This document shows, one piece after another, positions 49,106 through 60,421 of a DNA stretch of 64,000 bases. The position numbers and the translations under genes are program-made. The stretch's first letter is position 1, and every line of letters begins with the position of its first letter. The stretch spans positions 12,806,775 through 12,870,774 of the forward strand of contig NC_135717.1 of assembly GCF_964656455.1 (NCBI RefSeq), given 5' to 3'. Under the pieces are notes generated by a model, which had not been told where the DNA came from, did not search any database, and saw only the letters and a list, made by a program, of their open reading frames with translations. Source of the stretch: Halichoerus grypus. Taxonomy: Eukaryota; Chordata; Mammalia; Carnivora; Phocidae.

Positions 49106-52100
49106 ACTAGCTCCTTATTTTGGTGTTGGGAGTAGGGTGGAGGGAAGCAGTTTATTTTTGCCTCATTCTAAACTCTTATAAAAATGCATCCCATGGGTTT
49201 TTAGGGGGTGATTGGAGGACATAACTGGCAGTGTCCTCAGCTAGAGAATACTGGAAAATTCAGACATGACATCCATGGTGTTTTAGGTCTGACCTTTGGT
49301 AAAAGATGAAGGCACCGCATTGAAGCTTAAGTAAGCAGAGGCTTTCTTGAAGTGATGTGGCTCATTCTAATCCATATGTAGCCTCCTTCTGGTGCTCCTG
49401 CCCCATCCCAGCGAACAATATAGGTTAGTTAGTAAGCTTGAAAAATGAGATGATCTGGCAAGAGAAATTATTTTATGAATATATTACAGAGCCTGGGAAC
49501 TGTTTGGTCCAAATGGAAAGCCACCCTACTCTCCTAGGTCAAGCGGTATAAACAAAAACATCATTCACACTTTGAAGGTGGCTATTTGTGTGGTAAGATT
49601 TTTCAGCCTGGTTCAGGACTTAGCACTGATTTTTTTTTTCTTTTTTTTTTTTTTTTAGCCAATTTACATTATCTATATTGTTGTCCATTTCTCCTGACTT
49701 ATAGAATTGATTTTTTGGACCTACCAATAGTCTTTGGATATCTCAAAAGCTCATCTCTACTACTTTAACAAATATTTATCTACTGTTCCCCTTATGCCAG
49801 GCATCATGCTCAGTTCAGGAAGTATAGATAGGAGTCCTTGCCAGTTAGAGTCTCTAGTCAAGTACTTTGGTTCTTAAAAATCTCTTTTTCATGTCCTGAG
49901 ACCTAAAATGGTCATATCACCTACACAGACTTTAGTTACTCAAAGTCTTCCTCATCTGCTACGCATTCCCATCCAAAATGCTTGTGGGAAAGCATGGTCA
50001 AGCCACTCAACATCACTCATCAGTGGGACTTTAGATCTTAGAGTTTCTTGTGATTATGTAAAAGCACATGCATGCTTCAGGAGTCAGAAGTGATTAAAGT
50101 GTTTCAGGAAGCACACCATCAGCCCCAATATCCTAGACATGTCACCAACTCAGCAGGCAAAATTTTCCTCTTTCTTTTAAAGTTCTCCATTACACAAAGA
50201 GTAATTGAGTGCTAGTGTGAACTTCCAGATAAAGGATATGGTGCATGATAGGGGATGGGGATTTGAGTGGCCTTGGCCAAAGGCAGGGGCAAATGAGACA
50301 TTAAAGAAATGCACAGGTACCTTCTTCCAGTCCCTTCCAGTTTTCTTTAGTCATGGTTGTGAGATATCTTTCAGTTAGAGAAGGAATTTCAAAATGCTCT
50401 GTTAGTAAATGGGCTCTAAATTGGTCACTTAATGCTCCGGTGGAGCCTAAGTCAAAATGGTACTCCTCTGAGGAAAAGAGCCACACAGACACTTGTCAAC
50501 CCTTCGGACACCTTCCTATTAATGATATACATACGTCATCGATGTAAAGTACTTTCTGGGTAGCAAAGCACTGTTACGGACACATTATCTTCATTTTGAA
50601 GATGCTATTTTACATGTCATCCCCTCTCTCTTCTTTGTGTGTTTTAGCGAGTACTTTTGTATCCTTCAAATGAACAACTCTGCAAAGTCCTCTGGAAACC
50701 CCTCTGAGCAGGCATATTGGTCTCCTCTCTGTTCTTACTCTGTCCTTTGCACAGACCTCATCAGACCACTGGCCTTGTCCATGTGGTCGTGCTTTGTTCC
50801 CATCACTGTCTCCCCCTGTAGGCTGTGACCCTCTCAAGGGTAAGGAAGCTGTGTGCTCCTCGTTTTATTTCCTGCAGCTTCTGTAACGAGTGAATGTGAA
50901 CATGCTCTGTAGATGATGGTGGCATGGATGTTGTGTGGTGTAGAGCTGAGGACGGCTTATCCACTTCCTAAGACAGGATGTTTAGGAAGTAGTAGCTACA
51001 AGTAAAACTGAGGTCTCTTAACTCCCACTTTCATCCGTTCATTTGGTTTATCGGTTACTTGGAAAAAGTTTGTTCATCTGAAGACAAGCTGTCCACTGTC
51101 TTACTCATCATTCTACCCATCCGAGATGTTTCCTAGTGAATTTGAAAGATAAAGGACAATCCTTTGTCAGAATGAGGGTATTTCCATTCCATCATCATGC
51201 CTGAACTCTTTCCCCAAGTGAAATTACAAATTGTTACAAAGGGGGTATGGACAAATACGTGAATGTTAGAAACATTTCTCTGGCCCTGTCCTACTTGGCA
51301 TATTCTCTTTCAAATTGCACATTAATGTCCTCTGTTCAGCATCACTGTTCCTTCCACATCCTTCTTGCCATCAGAGCGTCTGGTTAATTAGTGTCCTACT
51401 CCTCCCTGCCCTCAGCCCACTGTCCTATCCAAAATCTGGTATTTTAACGATTCTCAGGTTTAAAAAACAATGCTACCTGCATAACGTTCGGCCTCTCTTT
51501 GGAGTATTTGCATTTCGGTGGCCAGTGGCTAGACGCTGTGTTCAGTGAGCTTTAGATGTAAAGACTCTCAAAGAAGCTGTCTGAGGGCTGGAAGGCATTC
51601 CTACTACCCCAAAGACTCCCCTGCTGGGGCCTGTTCCAGCCGGTGATTAACAAACCTTAGTTATTTGCTAGGTAGTTTCCACACTCCGTAGTAGGATATA
51701 TATGAGGCACAATGCAGTGTTTATGTGAGAATAATGTAGATTATTCGAATCTAGGTTGCAGAACCTACCTGAATATGGGTTTTACGGTTCTGTGTAATTG
51801 CCTTTTCTTTGTGTTTGCATAGAAGGCATTACATAGCTGGAAGATGATGGCAATTATAATTTATTATGCTGTAATTGTTACCTAAATGTTTTTGAATAAG
51901 CAAAAATCACATCTGTTTAGGAATAAGTTGCACAGCAAGAGAATTCCCTCTGAAATGAATGCCGTGTTCTCATATTCTGTAACTGTACACATGAAACAAC
52001 ATATTTATTTCCCCACTGAGTCCGTTACATTCCCAAGTCAAACTACATCCTCTCTTCCCTTCCCATATTAAACCCTTTGATTTAATGGAGGTTTTAACTA

Positions 52101-54722
52101 CGGGTTCTTCAGGGAATTTTCAGTAGGCTTTGCACAGATTAGGTTATTGGAAAGTATAGTTATTTGCTTGTAAAGTGGCAGTTCTGTGTCAAAATTGATT
52201 TTCTCTGGAGCTGCAACAGTAAAAAAGATAAGCTTCTGCTTTGCATCCAAAATGCCCTGATGTTCCTACCGTGATAGCTTTCCCTTTGCTTCTTGCTCAG
52301 CACCATTCCATTACAGGCTGGTTTGGACAGGCAGATAGACCACATGCAGCCCACAGGACTTTGATATCCAGGGGTGATAATTGACCAGGCCTCTCTCCCA
52401 TTCTGGTTGCCACTGGTCTGTGACAGCCGCTGCTCTGGGCATGGTGAGCACCGTATTTCTTCCCTTTGCCATTAAATAGGAAATGCGTAAGCCAGGAATG
52501 GTTTTGTTTGTTCCACAGAAATGTAGCAGTTGAAATAATTACCTCGCCATGCCCAGGCTAACAGGATTTATCTTCCATTATAGATCTTGAAGACATATGC
52601 AAGAAGAGTTTACTTCTCTAAATTTACTAGGCTACTCACTTAGAAATCATTTCACTGTGTAAAAGAGAGCAGTCATAGCTGGTGGCGTAACCTAGAAAAG
52701 CTTTGATAGCCAGAAAGATGAAGGCTAAAGTATTCTCTATTTTTCTGCTCCCTGCTCATAAAATAGAATTGGAGTTTATGCGAATAGCAGGCAGCCTCAT
52801 TTTAATTTTTATGCCCTGGTTGCAAGTTAGGGGTCCTTTAAGATGGGGCTTAATCACTGATCTTATGTGCTTCCATATGGCATATATCCATCTCTCTGGT
52901 GGCCTCCAAGAAATGAGTGTCTTACTCTGGTCACACCCTGCCTGGATGACCAAGATGAGCTGTTTCAGTCTGTTCCATCTCAGACTCAGTGGAGGCCACA
53001 TCTTTGAGGTTATTTGGGGAATCTTGTCCTGTCCATGTTGTTCTGGAATGCTGACTCCTACTCCTCACTGTTCTTTTTTTTTTTTTAACCTCAGTTCTGT
53101 CTCAGGCCAGATGCCCTTTATAGATTTTGCTTTTTTGTTGTGTGTTGGGTTTGAAGCTCCCGTTTGCATCCTGAATACTGTTCCCTGCTACATATTTCTT
53201 TCAGTTAAGTCTTGGTCTGCTGTCTTTGATCATCAAAATGTTACCGGATTGCCTTTGTTCCAGCTCAGCTATTCCCACTCTGACTTTCACTACCCCCTCG
53301 TAGACAGTGATCCCAGTTCATAACTTAATTGTGAAATCTGAGTTTTCCTTTTGGTGTTAGTCTCAGTTGTTGATGGATCTGTGAAGGTCCATGACCTTAG
53401 CTTGGAAGGATCGAAAAGAACACAGACTACTTCCTATTTAAGGTTCAAGTTTGGTGGCCTCAGGTTCATAATATACATTTTAAGAGTTGAGTCAAGAAGC
53501 CTAGGACTTTAATTCATCTTTCTTCATAGTCTTTCATTATAGTTCATTCACTCCATCTATCTACTCATCCTTATATCTGTCGGTCCACTCAATAATTAAC
53601 ATATATCACTGATAACGTCCAGTGTTCTAAACACTGGGGATAGAAAAAAATATTAAGATGCATGCCTTTCCTTTGCAAATGACAAAATGGCATGAAACTA
53701 TTTGCTGAGCCTTGCAGCTAGTCTGTGGTGGAACGAAGACTTGGGACCCGTTTCTAGAGGAGTCTTCCCTCACACTACTTAAGGTCAGCTTCTTTAGGCC
53801 TTTGGGACTCTTGTCTTCAAAGTTCTTACAGTAGTAGATTTAGACTCCCCACACATTTATGTTTCAGAAGTATCATGTGGTTGAAGAATTAGAGAATGTT
53901 GATGGAAACAAAATCGCTTTTATGTTTACTTTAACAGATGACATGTTTGCTGCTTTGCCAGATACTCAGAATCACTTCTCTTTATTATAGTAACAGCAAA
54001 AAGTATCTATTTTTAAAGTTTTGAAAAACACAAAGTGTAATGAAGAAAATTAAAGGAACAATCACTTACTACTCTTGTTATGTTTCCTTTGAGTAGATAT
54101 AATGAATAACAGCATTGTCAGCATATTCTGTATATAGTTTTATGCCCTGCCCTCTCTGCTCAACATTATATAATCAGCATCTTCCCGCATCATGAATTAT
54201 TTTTCCAAAACATGATAATTAATGACTGTGTGTTACTTCAGAGTATAAAGTCTGTTTAACTATTGTTGTGCATGTGTTTGACTTTTGCTTCTGCATTTAG
54301 TTTTTTCTAATTTTTCACCCTTATCACTTTATCAACCATGTGGAGATGAGCCTCCTTGTAGTAAGTCATTGTACGTATCTCTCATTATTTTGTAGGATAA
54401 ATTTCTGTGAGTCCTGTTGCTGCATCAAAAGAAATGAACTTACTAAGGCTGCTGACATGTATATTGTCCTGGGTCTGCTTTTATCCTTAATCACCCAGGA
54501 TCCCTGACCGAATCCCCGGACTATGTAGTATCTTCAGCTTAGGAAAGCGTGTGGCCACAGAATTGCTTTCCAGCAAAGAAGCCCCCTCCATAGCGAAGCT
54601 TCCTGTTGAGGGAGGTTTCATAGAAAAGATGGCATTTGATTTAAGTCTTCAGGAAGCTGGAGCTCAGAAGGTTGTGAAGAGGAAGATGAATTTTCCTTGC
54701 AGAAGAAACAGGGTGTTCAGAG
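49106..54722. other. long stretch without a supported gene
   Basis: 49740-49860 and 53560-53650 resemble the common 'aatatttattgagcacctactatgtgcc' class of ancient repeat. 50770-50940 resembles an L2 3' end ('aggctgtgaccctctcaagggtaagg'). 54220-54450 resembles a decayed minus-strand L1 3' region. 52703-53323 is an open frame of 206 codons on the plus strand with no recognised domain, a T-run encoding Phe repeats and no supporting context. Otherwise single-copy. Confidence 0.4.
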
Positions 54723-54735
54723 GGAAGACTTTATT

Positions 54736-54976
54736 TATTTAGTAGCCATGTATTTATTTGAGAGAGAGAGTGCATGCAAGTGGGGGGGGGGGAGCAGAGG
54801 AAGAGGGAGAATCTCAAGCAGACTCCCTGCTGAGTGGGGTGCCCAGCACAGGGTTTGGTCTCAAGACCCATGAGATCATGATCAGAGCCGAAATTACAAG
54901 TCAGAGGCTTTTATGACCTGAGCCAAAATAATGAGTCAGACGCTTAACCAACTGAGCCACCCATGCGCCCCCATAC
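54736..54976 (-). mobile_element. old CAN-SINE with duplicated head segment
   Basis: 'atgtatttatttgagagagagag', an 11-12 G run, 'cagactccctgctgagtggg', 'tgagatcatgatcagagccg', and the head end 'actgagccacccatgcgcccc'. The 35 bp head segment is present twice (54878-54912 and 54913-54947). Target-site duplication 'ggaagactttatt' at 54723-54735 and 54977-54989. Confidence 0.92.
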
Positions 54977-54989
54977 GGAAGACTTTATT

Positions 54990-56600
54990 AAAACTGTACA
55001 GAAATCTTAGAGCTCATCTATTCCAGTGGTTATCTAATACTTTTAACAAAGAAATTTTTTTTTTCCAACCCAAATCTTGTTTAGCATATCAATACTGCAA
55101 ACTGATCAAAGTGCAGTTAAATCAGAGGGTGATTGGGGAGCTCAGAAATGGGGATAGAATCTCCTCTGCCCAGCTTCCCTTGAACTTCCTGGGCAGGTCC
55201 TGAGATACACTTATGAGACCCAAAGCCTTTTAAAAAACAAATTTAAGGCCACTCACTGCAGTTTGAAGTTAAGAACACTGAAACACAGAGACAGAATGTG
55301 ACTTCCCCCAAGGTCAGAACTGGTTCCAGAAGCGAGGTCTGGTGCTTTTACCCTGCTCCAATGCAATGATTCTAGGGCTTTTATCAATAGACACTCCTGT
55401 GCAGGTTGGAAGAGATTATTTTTATTCTTTTAGGCTATGTATTGTTGCAAGGTCCCAAGAGATTAATGTATGTATTAACTTCTATAAGATGTTTCCCCAA
55501 TCCATATTAACCATGTCTGACTGAGACTCAAAGGATCTATTAAATTATATCCAGATTCCTATTAAATTGCTACACTGGCAGTAATACCTGGGCTCACCTT
55601 CTCCTTAACCCAAATTAACACATGCTCTTAGCGGTCTCAAATCTAAAGCGAGTTCCTGAGATGAACAAGTGACTGGGAAGACAGGAGAGAAAAAAATTAA
55701 AATAAACGATATGGTGACCTCCTCACACCACTCATGGTTTCTCAATTAACCAAAAGCCAGCCAGCTCCACGTTGCTGTTCTTTCAGTAATAGGTTTCACC
55801 CTCCCATTTAGTGCCAGCCCACACGGGTGCACACACAGACACACACTTTGCTAATCAGATTGGCAGCAAATAGAATTAAACCATTAAGGCAATTAAGCAA
55901 TTCTTAGATAACATTTGATCAGTTCAATGAAAATGCAAATTCATGCTTCTTTTAGAGAAATAAGTTGATGAAAAGTCATTTCGTGTTCCATAATCTTCAT
56001 TAACTTTTTTCCAAATAAAGATTGCCATGTTTTAGGCTCAGAGCTGCACAGATGGAATGGAATTTTTTTCTTTTCTTTCTTTTTTTTTTTCCCTTCCACT
56101 CTGTTCATCCTTTTATAACCCACCATGTTTTTCTGCCTCCAGACTCCTTTGGCACATTTAGGTAATCTTACCTACAGCCTCTTCTTTGTGCCTCAAGGCC
56201 AACTCTATTCATTTTCTTTTGACACATGATGACTCACACGTTAAACACCAAACATCTCAGACCTTGAGTTCAGAGTACATCTTGCAGCATTCTGAAATGA
56301 TTATGATCAGATACTCATTTGCTGTAGGTACATTACCTGGCTGCTTCTCCTTCCTCTCTGTGCCCCACACATAAGGTCTCTCCTCTCTTACCAGCTCGTG
56401 AGGGAGGCAGTCCTGCTCTCCAAAATAGGTGCTTGAAAGTGAGCACACTTTGCATCTTCACTTCTAAGTTTGTGCAAGACCTCACCGAGTGTGCCCTGGG
56501 CACATTTCTGCTGCCACCCTAAATTCTCAACAAGAAAATGATGAGCCAGTCTCAGCCTGTTCTCCCCTTGCCCTGCCACAGTGCCTTTTCTGCTCTAGCC
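54990..56600. other. no gene; candidate conserved block at 55570-56010
   Basis: 55268-55350 resembles a reversed MIR core ('gaaacacagagacagaatgtgacttcccccaaggtcagaac'). 55570-56010 is repeat-free with a perfect octamer 'atgcaaat' at 55933-55940 and several TAAT/AATTA words. A T/C-rich tract lies at 56060-56100. Confidence 0.45.
55268..55350 (-). repeat. MIR-like fragment
   Basis: The order 'cactgaaacacagagacaga', 'atgtgacttcccccaaggtc', 'agaactggttccagaagcga' corresponds to the reverse MIR core 'gaaactgaggctcagagaggttaagtgacttgcccaaggtcac'. Diverged. Confidence 0.55.
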
Positions 56601-56735
56601 CAGGGTTTCCAAACCTGGTGGCTCAACAGCTAGGACCTCGCAAAAATATTTATATCCTATGGTTTCAACTCACACGTCCTTTAATCAGTATCTCCGAAGT
56701 TTGGCTTAGGTGTTTGGGGGGTTTGTTTTTTAATG
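56600..56735 (+). mobile_element. MER5A-like DNA transposon remnant (tentative)
   Basis: 'cagggtttccaaacctggtg' at the start and 'ttaatcagtatctccgaagtttggcttaggtgtt' in the middle parallel MER5A ('cagtggttctcaaactt...ttctgattcagtaggtctggggtgggg'). Weak; could be coincidence. Confidence 0.35.
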
Positions 56736-56928
56736 TCCTTGTTTGATTCGAGTGATCAGCCAGTCTTTTTAAGACTTACATCTAGATGCCATACTGCGTT
56801 TTTTCCCCCCATAAATTAGAGACCATAACACACAGTCTGACATATGATCTGACAGCGATACAGAAATCCTTGGGTCCAAAAAGTGTTATGATTGTCTTAA
56901 CTTATAAAGAAAAATAAGCACCTTATAT

Positions 56929-58070
56929 GGCAGGTGATTTTATACACACACACAGGTAGAGTGTGCCGTATCATGCATGTGTGTGTGTGTGTGTGCGCGT
57001 ATGCGTGCATGGAAGGTGATTTTATACACACACACAGGTAGAGTGTGCCGTATCGTGTGTGTGCGCGCGCGCGTGCATGCATGGAAGGTGATTTTATACA
57101 CACAGAGTGTGCCGTATCATGCGTGTGTGTGTGCGTGCGTGCATGCATGGAAGGTGATTTTATACACACAGAGAGTGTGCCGTATCATGCGTGTGTGTGT
57201 GTGTGCGTGTGGGCATGGCAGGTGATTTTATACACACACACAGGTAGAGTGTGCCGTATCATGCATGTATGTGTGTGCGTGCGTGCATGGAAGGTGAATT
57301 TATACACACAGGTAGAGTGTGCCGTATCATGCGTGTGTGTGTGTGCGTGTGCGTGCATGGAAGGTGATTTTATACACACAGGTAAAGTGTGCCGTATCAT
57401 GCGTGTGTGTGTGGGCATGGAAGGTGAATTTATACACACACACAGGTAGAGTGTGCCATATCATGCGTATGTGTGTGTGCGCGCACGTGCATGGAAGGTG
57501 ATTTTATACACACAGGTAGAGTGTGCCGTATCATGCGTGTGTGTGTGCGCGCGTGCATGGAAGGTGATTTTATACACACACACAGGTAGAGTGTGCCGTT
57601 TCATGCGTGTGTGTGTGTGTGTGCGTGCGTGCATGGAAGGTGAATTTATACACACACACAGGTAGAGTGTGCTCTATCATGTGTGTGTGTGTGTGTGTGT
57701 GTGCGCATGCATGGAAGGTGATTTTATACACACAGGTAGAGTGTGCCGTATCATGCGTGTGTGTGTGTGTTCACGCGTGCATGGAAGGTGATTTTATACA
57801 CACACACAGGTAGAGTGTGCTGTATCATGCGTGTGTGTGCGTGCACGTGCATGGAAGGTCATTTTATACACACACACAGAGTGTGCTCTATCATGCATGT
57901 GTGTGTGTGTGCGTGTGCATGGAAGGTGATTTTATACACACGCACAGTGTGCTGTATCATGCGTGTGTGTGTGTTCACACGTGCATGGAAGGTGATTTTA
58001 TACACACACACAGGTAGAGTGTGCTCTATCATGCATGTGTGTGTGTGTGTGTGCACGCGCGTGCGTGGTT
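56929..58070. repeat. minisatellite, about 16 units of 60-84 bp
   Basis: Each unit has a constant part 'gcatggaaggtgattttata' then 'cacaca', usually 'ggtagagtgtgccgtatcatg', and a variable (GT)n/(GC)n part. Unit starts ('ggaaggtga' or 'ggcaggtga') are at 56929, 57011, 57083, 57149, 57217, 57289, 57359, 57419, 57493, 57559, 57635, 57713, 57783, 57853, 57921 and 57987. Variants are shared between separated units ('gtgaatttata' in 57289, 57419 and 57635; 'gtgctctatcatg' in several of the last units). No unit has poly(A) or transposon features. Open frames crossing it on both strands arise from the repeat and are not genes. Confidence 0.95.
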
Positions 58071-58442
58071 TGGAGTGTTTAAATGTCATTAGAGGCAGAT
58101 AAACCTGAGAGCCAGCTGTCGAATAACATTGCGGTTGGGACATTATATTTAGTGCATCTCCTCCTTTTCCATGTTAGTAAAGTATTGCAGCAAACTCTCA
58201 TCCAGCAGGACACATGACCTTAGTGTGCCCGCCTGCGGGTTTTGAGAGGGTTCATATAAACAGTACAAAAAAGTGCATATGCCTCAGGAATGTCACCAGT
58301 GCTTTTCAGCACAAAGCAGCCTTGATTTTTACTAATTCATTCACCAAAACATGTTAGTAGAACTCACCCTTCGGGTATTTTTTTGGAGACTGTCCAGCTC
58401 CTATTAAAACCATCAAGCCCGCACCGTCACCAGTGTTCAGGG
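58071..58442. other. no gene recognised
   Basis: Single-copy-looking DNA between the minisatellite and an L1. Nothing else seen. Confidence 0.5.
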
Positions 58443-58455
58443 AAGAATGATGTTT

Positions 58456-59218
58456 GTTGTTGTTGTTTTATTTAAAATCAGTTAATTAACATATAGTGTA
58501 TTGTTAGTTTCAGAGGTTGAGTTTAGTGATTCATCAGTTGCATGTAACACCCGGTGCTCATTACATCACATGCCCTCCTTAATGCCCATCCCCCAGTTAC
58601 CCCATCCCCCCACCCACCTCCGCTCCAGCAACCCTCAGTTTGTTTCCTACAGTTAAGAGTCTCTTACGGTTTGTCTCCCACTCTGATTTCGTCTCATTTT
58701 GTTTTTTCCTCCCTTCCCTTATATTAATCTGTTTTGTTTCTTAAATTCCATATATGAGTGAAATCATATAATTGTCTTTCTCTGATTGACTTATTTTGCT
58801 TAGCATAGTACCCTCTAGTTCCATCCACGTTGCAAATGGTAAGATTTCTTTTTTTTTTTTTTTTTTTTTGATAGCTGAGTAGTATTCCATCGTATATATT
58901 ATACCACATCTTCTTTATCCATTCATCAGTCAATGGACATTTGGGCTCTTTCTGTAATCTGGCTATTGTTGATATTGCTGCTATAAACATTGGGGTGCAC
59001 GTGCCCCTTTGAATCACTATGTTTGTATCCTTTGGTTAAATACCTAGTAGTGCAATTGCTGGGTCTTAGGGTAGCTCTGTTTTTTACTTTTTAAGGAACC
59101 ACCATACTGTTTTCCAGAGTGGCTGCCCCAGCTTGCATTCCCACCAACAGTGTAAGAGGGTTCCCCTTTCTTTGCATCCTCACCAACATCTGTTGTTTCC
59201 TGACTGGTTGATTAGCCA
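58456..59218 (-). mobile_element. 5'-truncated L1, minus strand, clean target-site duplication
   Basis: Reverse 3' UTR ('attaacatatagtgtattgt', 'gtttcagaggttgagtttag', 'cctccttaatgcccatcc') then the ORF2 C-terminus; on the minus strand 58724-59017 reads CTPMFIAAISTIARLQKEPK..CPLTDEWIKKMW. The truncation is at about 59218. Target-site duplication 'aagaatgatgttt' at 58443-58455 and 59219-59231. A run of about 20 T inside ORF2 (58850-58869) is absent from the related copy at 60720. Confidence 0.93.
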
Positions 59219-59231
59219 AAGAATGATGTTT

Positions 59232-60148
59232 TGGGAAGTGACTGAGTACAGCATTCCAGAACAATTCCTCACCTGTTAGTGTACACAGAGGCTTACATTT
59301 TCTTACGTGACAATGTAGAAAGACTTCTAAAGGGTAGACTTTTGGAAAGTAGACACGTAATATTCTCAGCAATACTGGAAAACCTCATTAATTTGCTAAA
59401 CAAATAAGTAGGATTGTAAAGGATATTGCAGAGATTATAAGGGGAAGTTTAATCATCTTGTGTTTAAACTGGTTCTAAAAACACCAACTTCTCAAGTTCT
59501 TGAGATTCTGATGGCAGGTTTTCTTCCTTCATTAAACTTGTCTGCTAAGATCTTTTAGCTGTTAGTTTAAATTACATTTTGGACTTAGGGTAATTAAGTA
59601 CGTCTTTTTAAAAAAATTGTATGAGCATTTAGGCCTTAATTCAAACTGAGGTTTCCTATAAGTTCTAAATTACATTTTATGGTATGCATGATTGTACCCA
59701 TACCATATATATTGAAGTGTGAAGAGGGGAGAAAAGTCAGCAAGCATATTACATTTCTGTTCACAATAATATCCTGAATGTTTCCTGAGTGAGGGAATTG
59801 TATATATTAAAGGCTATTTTTGATTATTAGTACATAAAAATGGGTTTATTAGAAATTTTATAAGTAGGTATAAAATTTCAGACTCCTACCTCTTTTTTTT
59901 AATTTTTATATTTCTCAGAGGCATGAAATGTTTCCAGCGTGTGTTGATCTTTCTTATAGAGTTTCATGGTTTTCAGGAGCTTTTTGTCTTAAAATAGAAA
60001 AAGAATATCTTAAAATAGTAGTCTTTCTTGTACCCATAAGGTTGGGCCTTAGAGAACATGAGGCATTGTTAGGTTCTAAAGGGAAGATTCTGTGTTCTCT
60101 CCCACTGCCTCCATCCTACCTTCACCAGTCTGCTATAATCTTAGTAAC
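59232..60148. other. no gene recognised
   Basis: AT-rich single-copy DNA. The plus frame 59928-60200 (90 codons) runs into the L1 tail and has no motif. Confidence 0.5.
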
Positions 60149-60421
60149 TTTTTTATTATTATTATTATGTTATGTTAATCACCATACATTACATCATTAG
60201 TTTTTGATGTAGTGTTCCATGATTCATTGTTGTGCATAACACCCAGTGCTCCATGCAGAACGTGCCCTCTTTAATACCCATCACCAGGCTAACCCATCCT
60301 CCCACCCCTCTCCCCTCTAGAACCCTCAGTTTGTTTTTCAGAGTCCATCGTCTATCATGGTTCATCTCCCCCTCCGATTTCCCCCCTTCATCCTTCCCCT
60401 CCTGCTATCATCTTTTTCTTC
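60149..60421 (-). mobile_element. L1 3' UTR fragment abutting the tail of another L1
   Basis: T-rich start with (TTA)n, then 'gttatgttaatcaccataca', 'gttccatgattcattgttgtg', 'cagtgctccatgcagaacgt', 'tcaccaggctaacccatcct' and 'cccccttcatccttcccctc'. This is the same 3' UTR class as 42126 and 11212 but stops after about 270 bp, right before the poly(T) of the next L1. Confidence 0.88.

Noticed and set aside
52703..53323. Plus-strand open frame of 206 codons, the second longest in the window
   Set aside because: No recognisable domain, no codon-level or context support, an internal T-run giving poly-Phe, and an overlapping minus frame. A chance frame in an AT-rich region is more likely. A protein search or cross-species conservation of the frame would decide.
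56929..58070. Possible CRISPR-like array
   Set aside because: The repeated core and variable part are GT-rich tandem units without unique spacers, in a mammalian setting; it is a minisatellite.
57045..58143. Several long open frames on both strands across the minisatellite
   Set aside because: They arise because the repeat unit lacks stops in several frames; translations are simple repeats of Val-Cys and His-Thr type.
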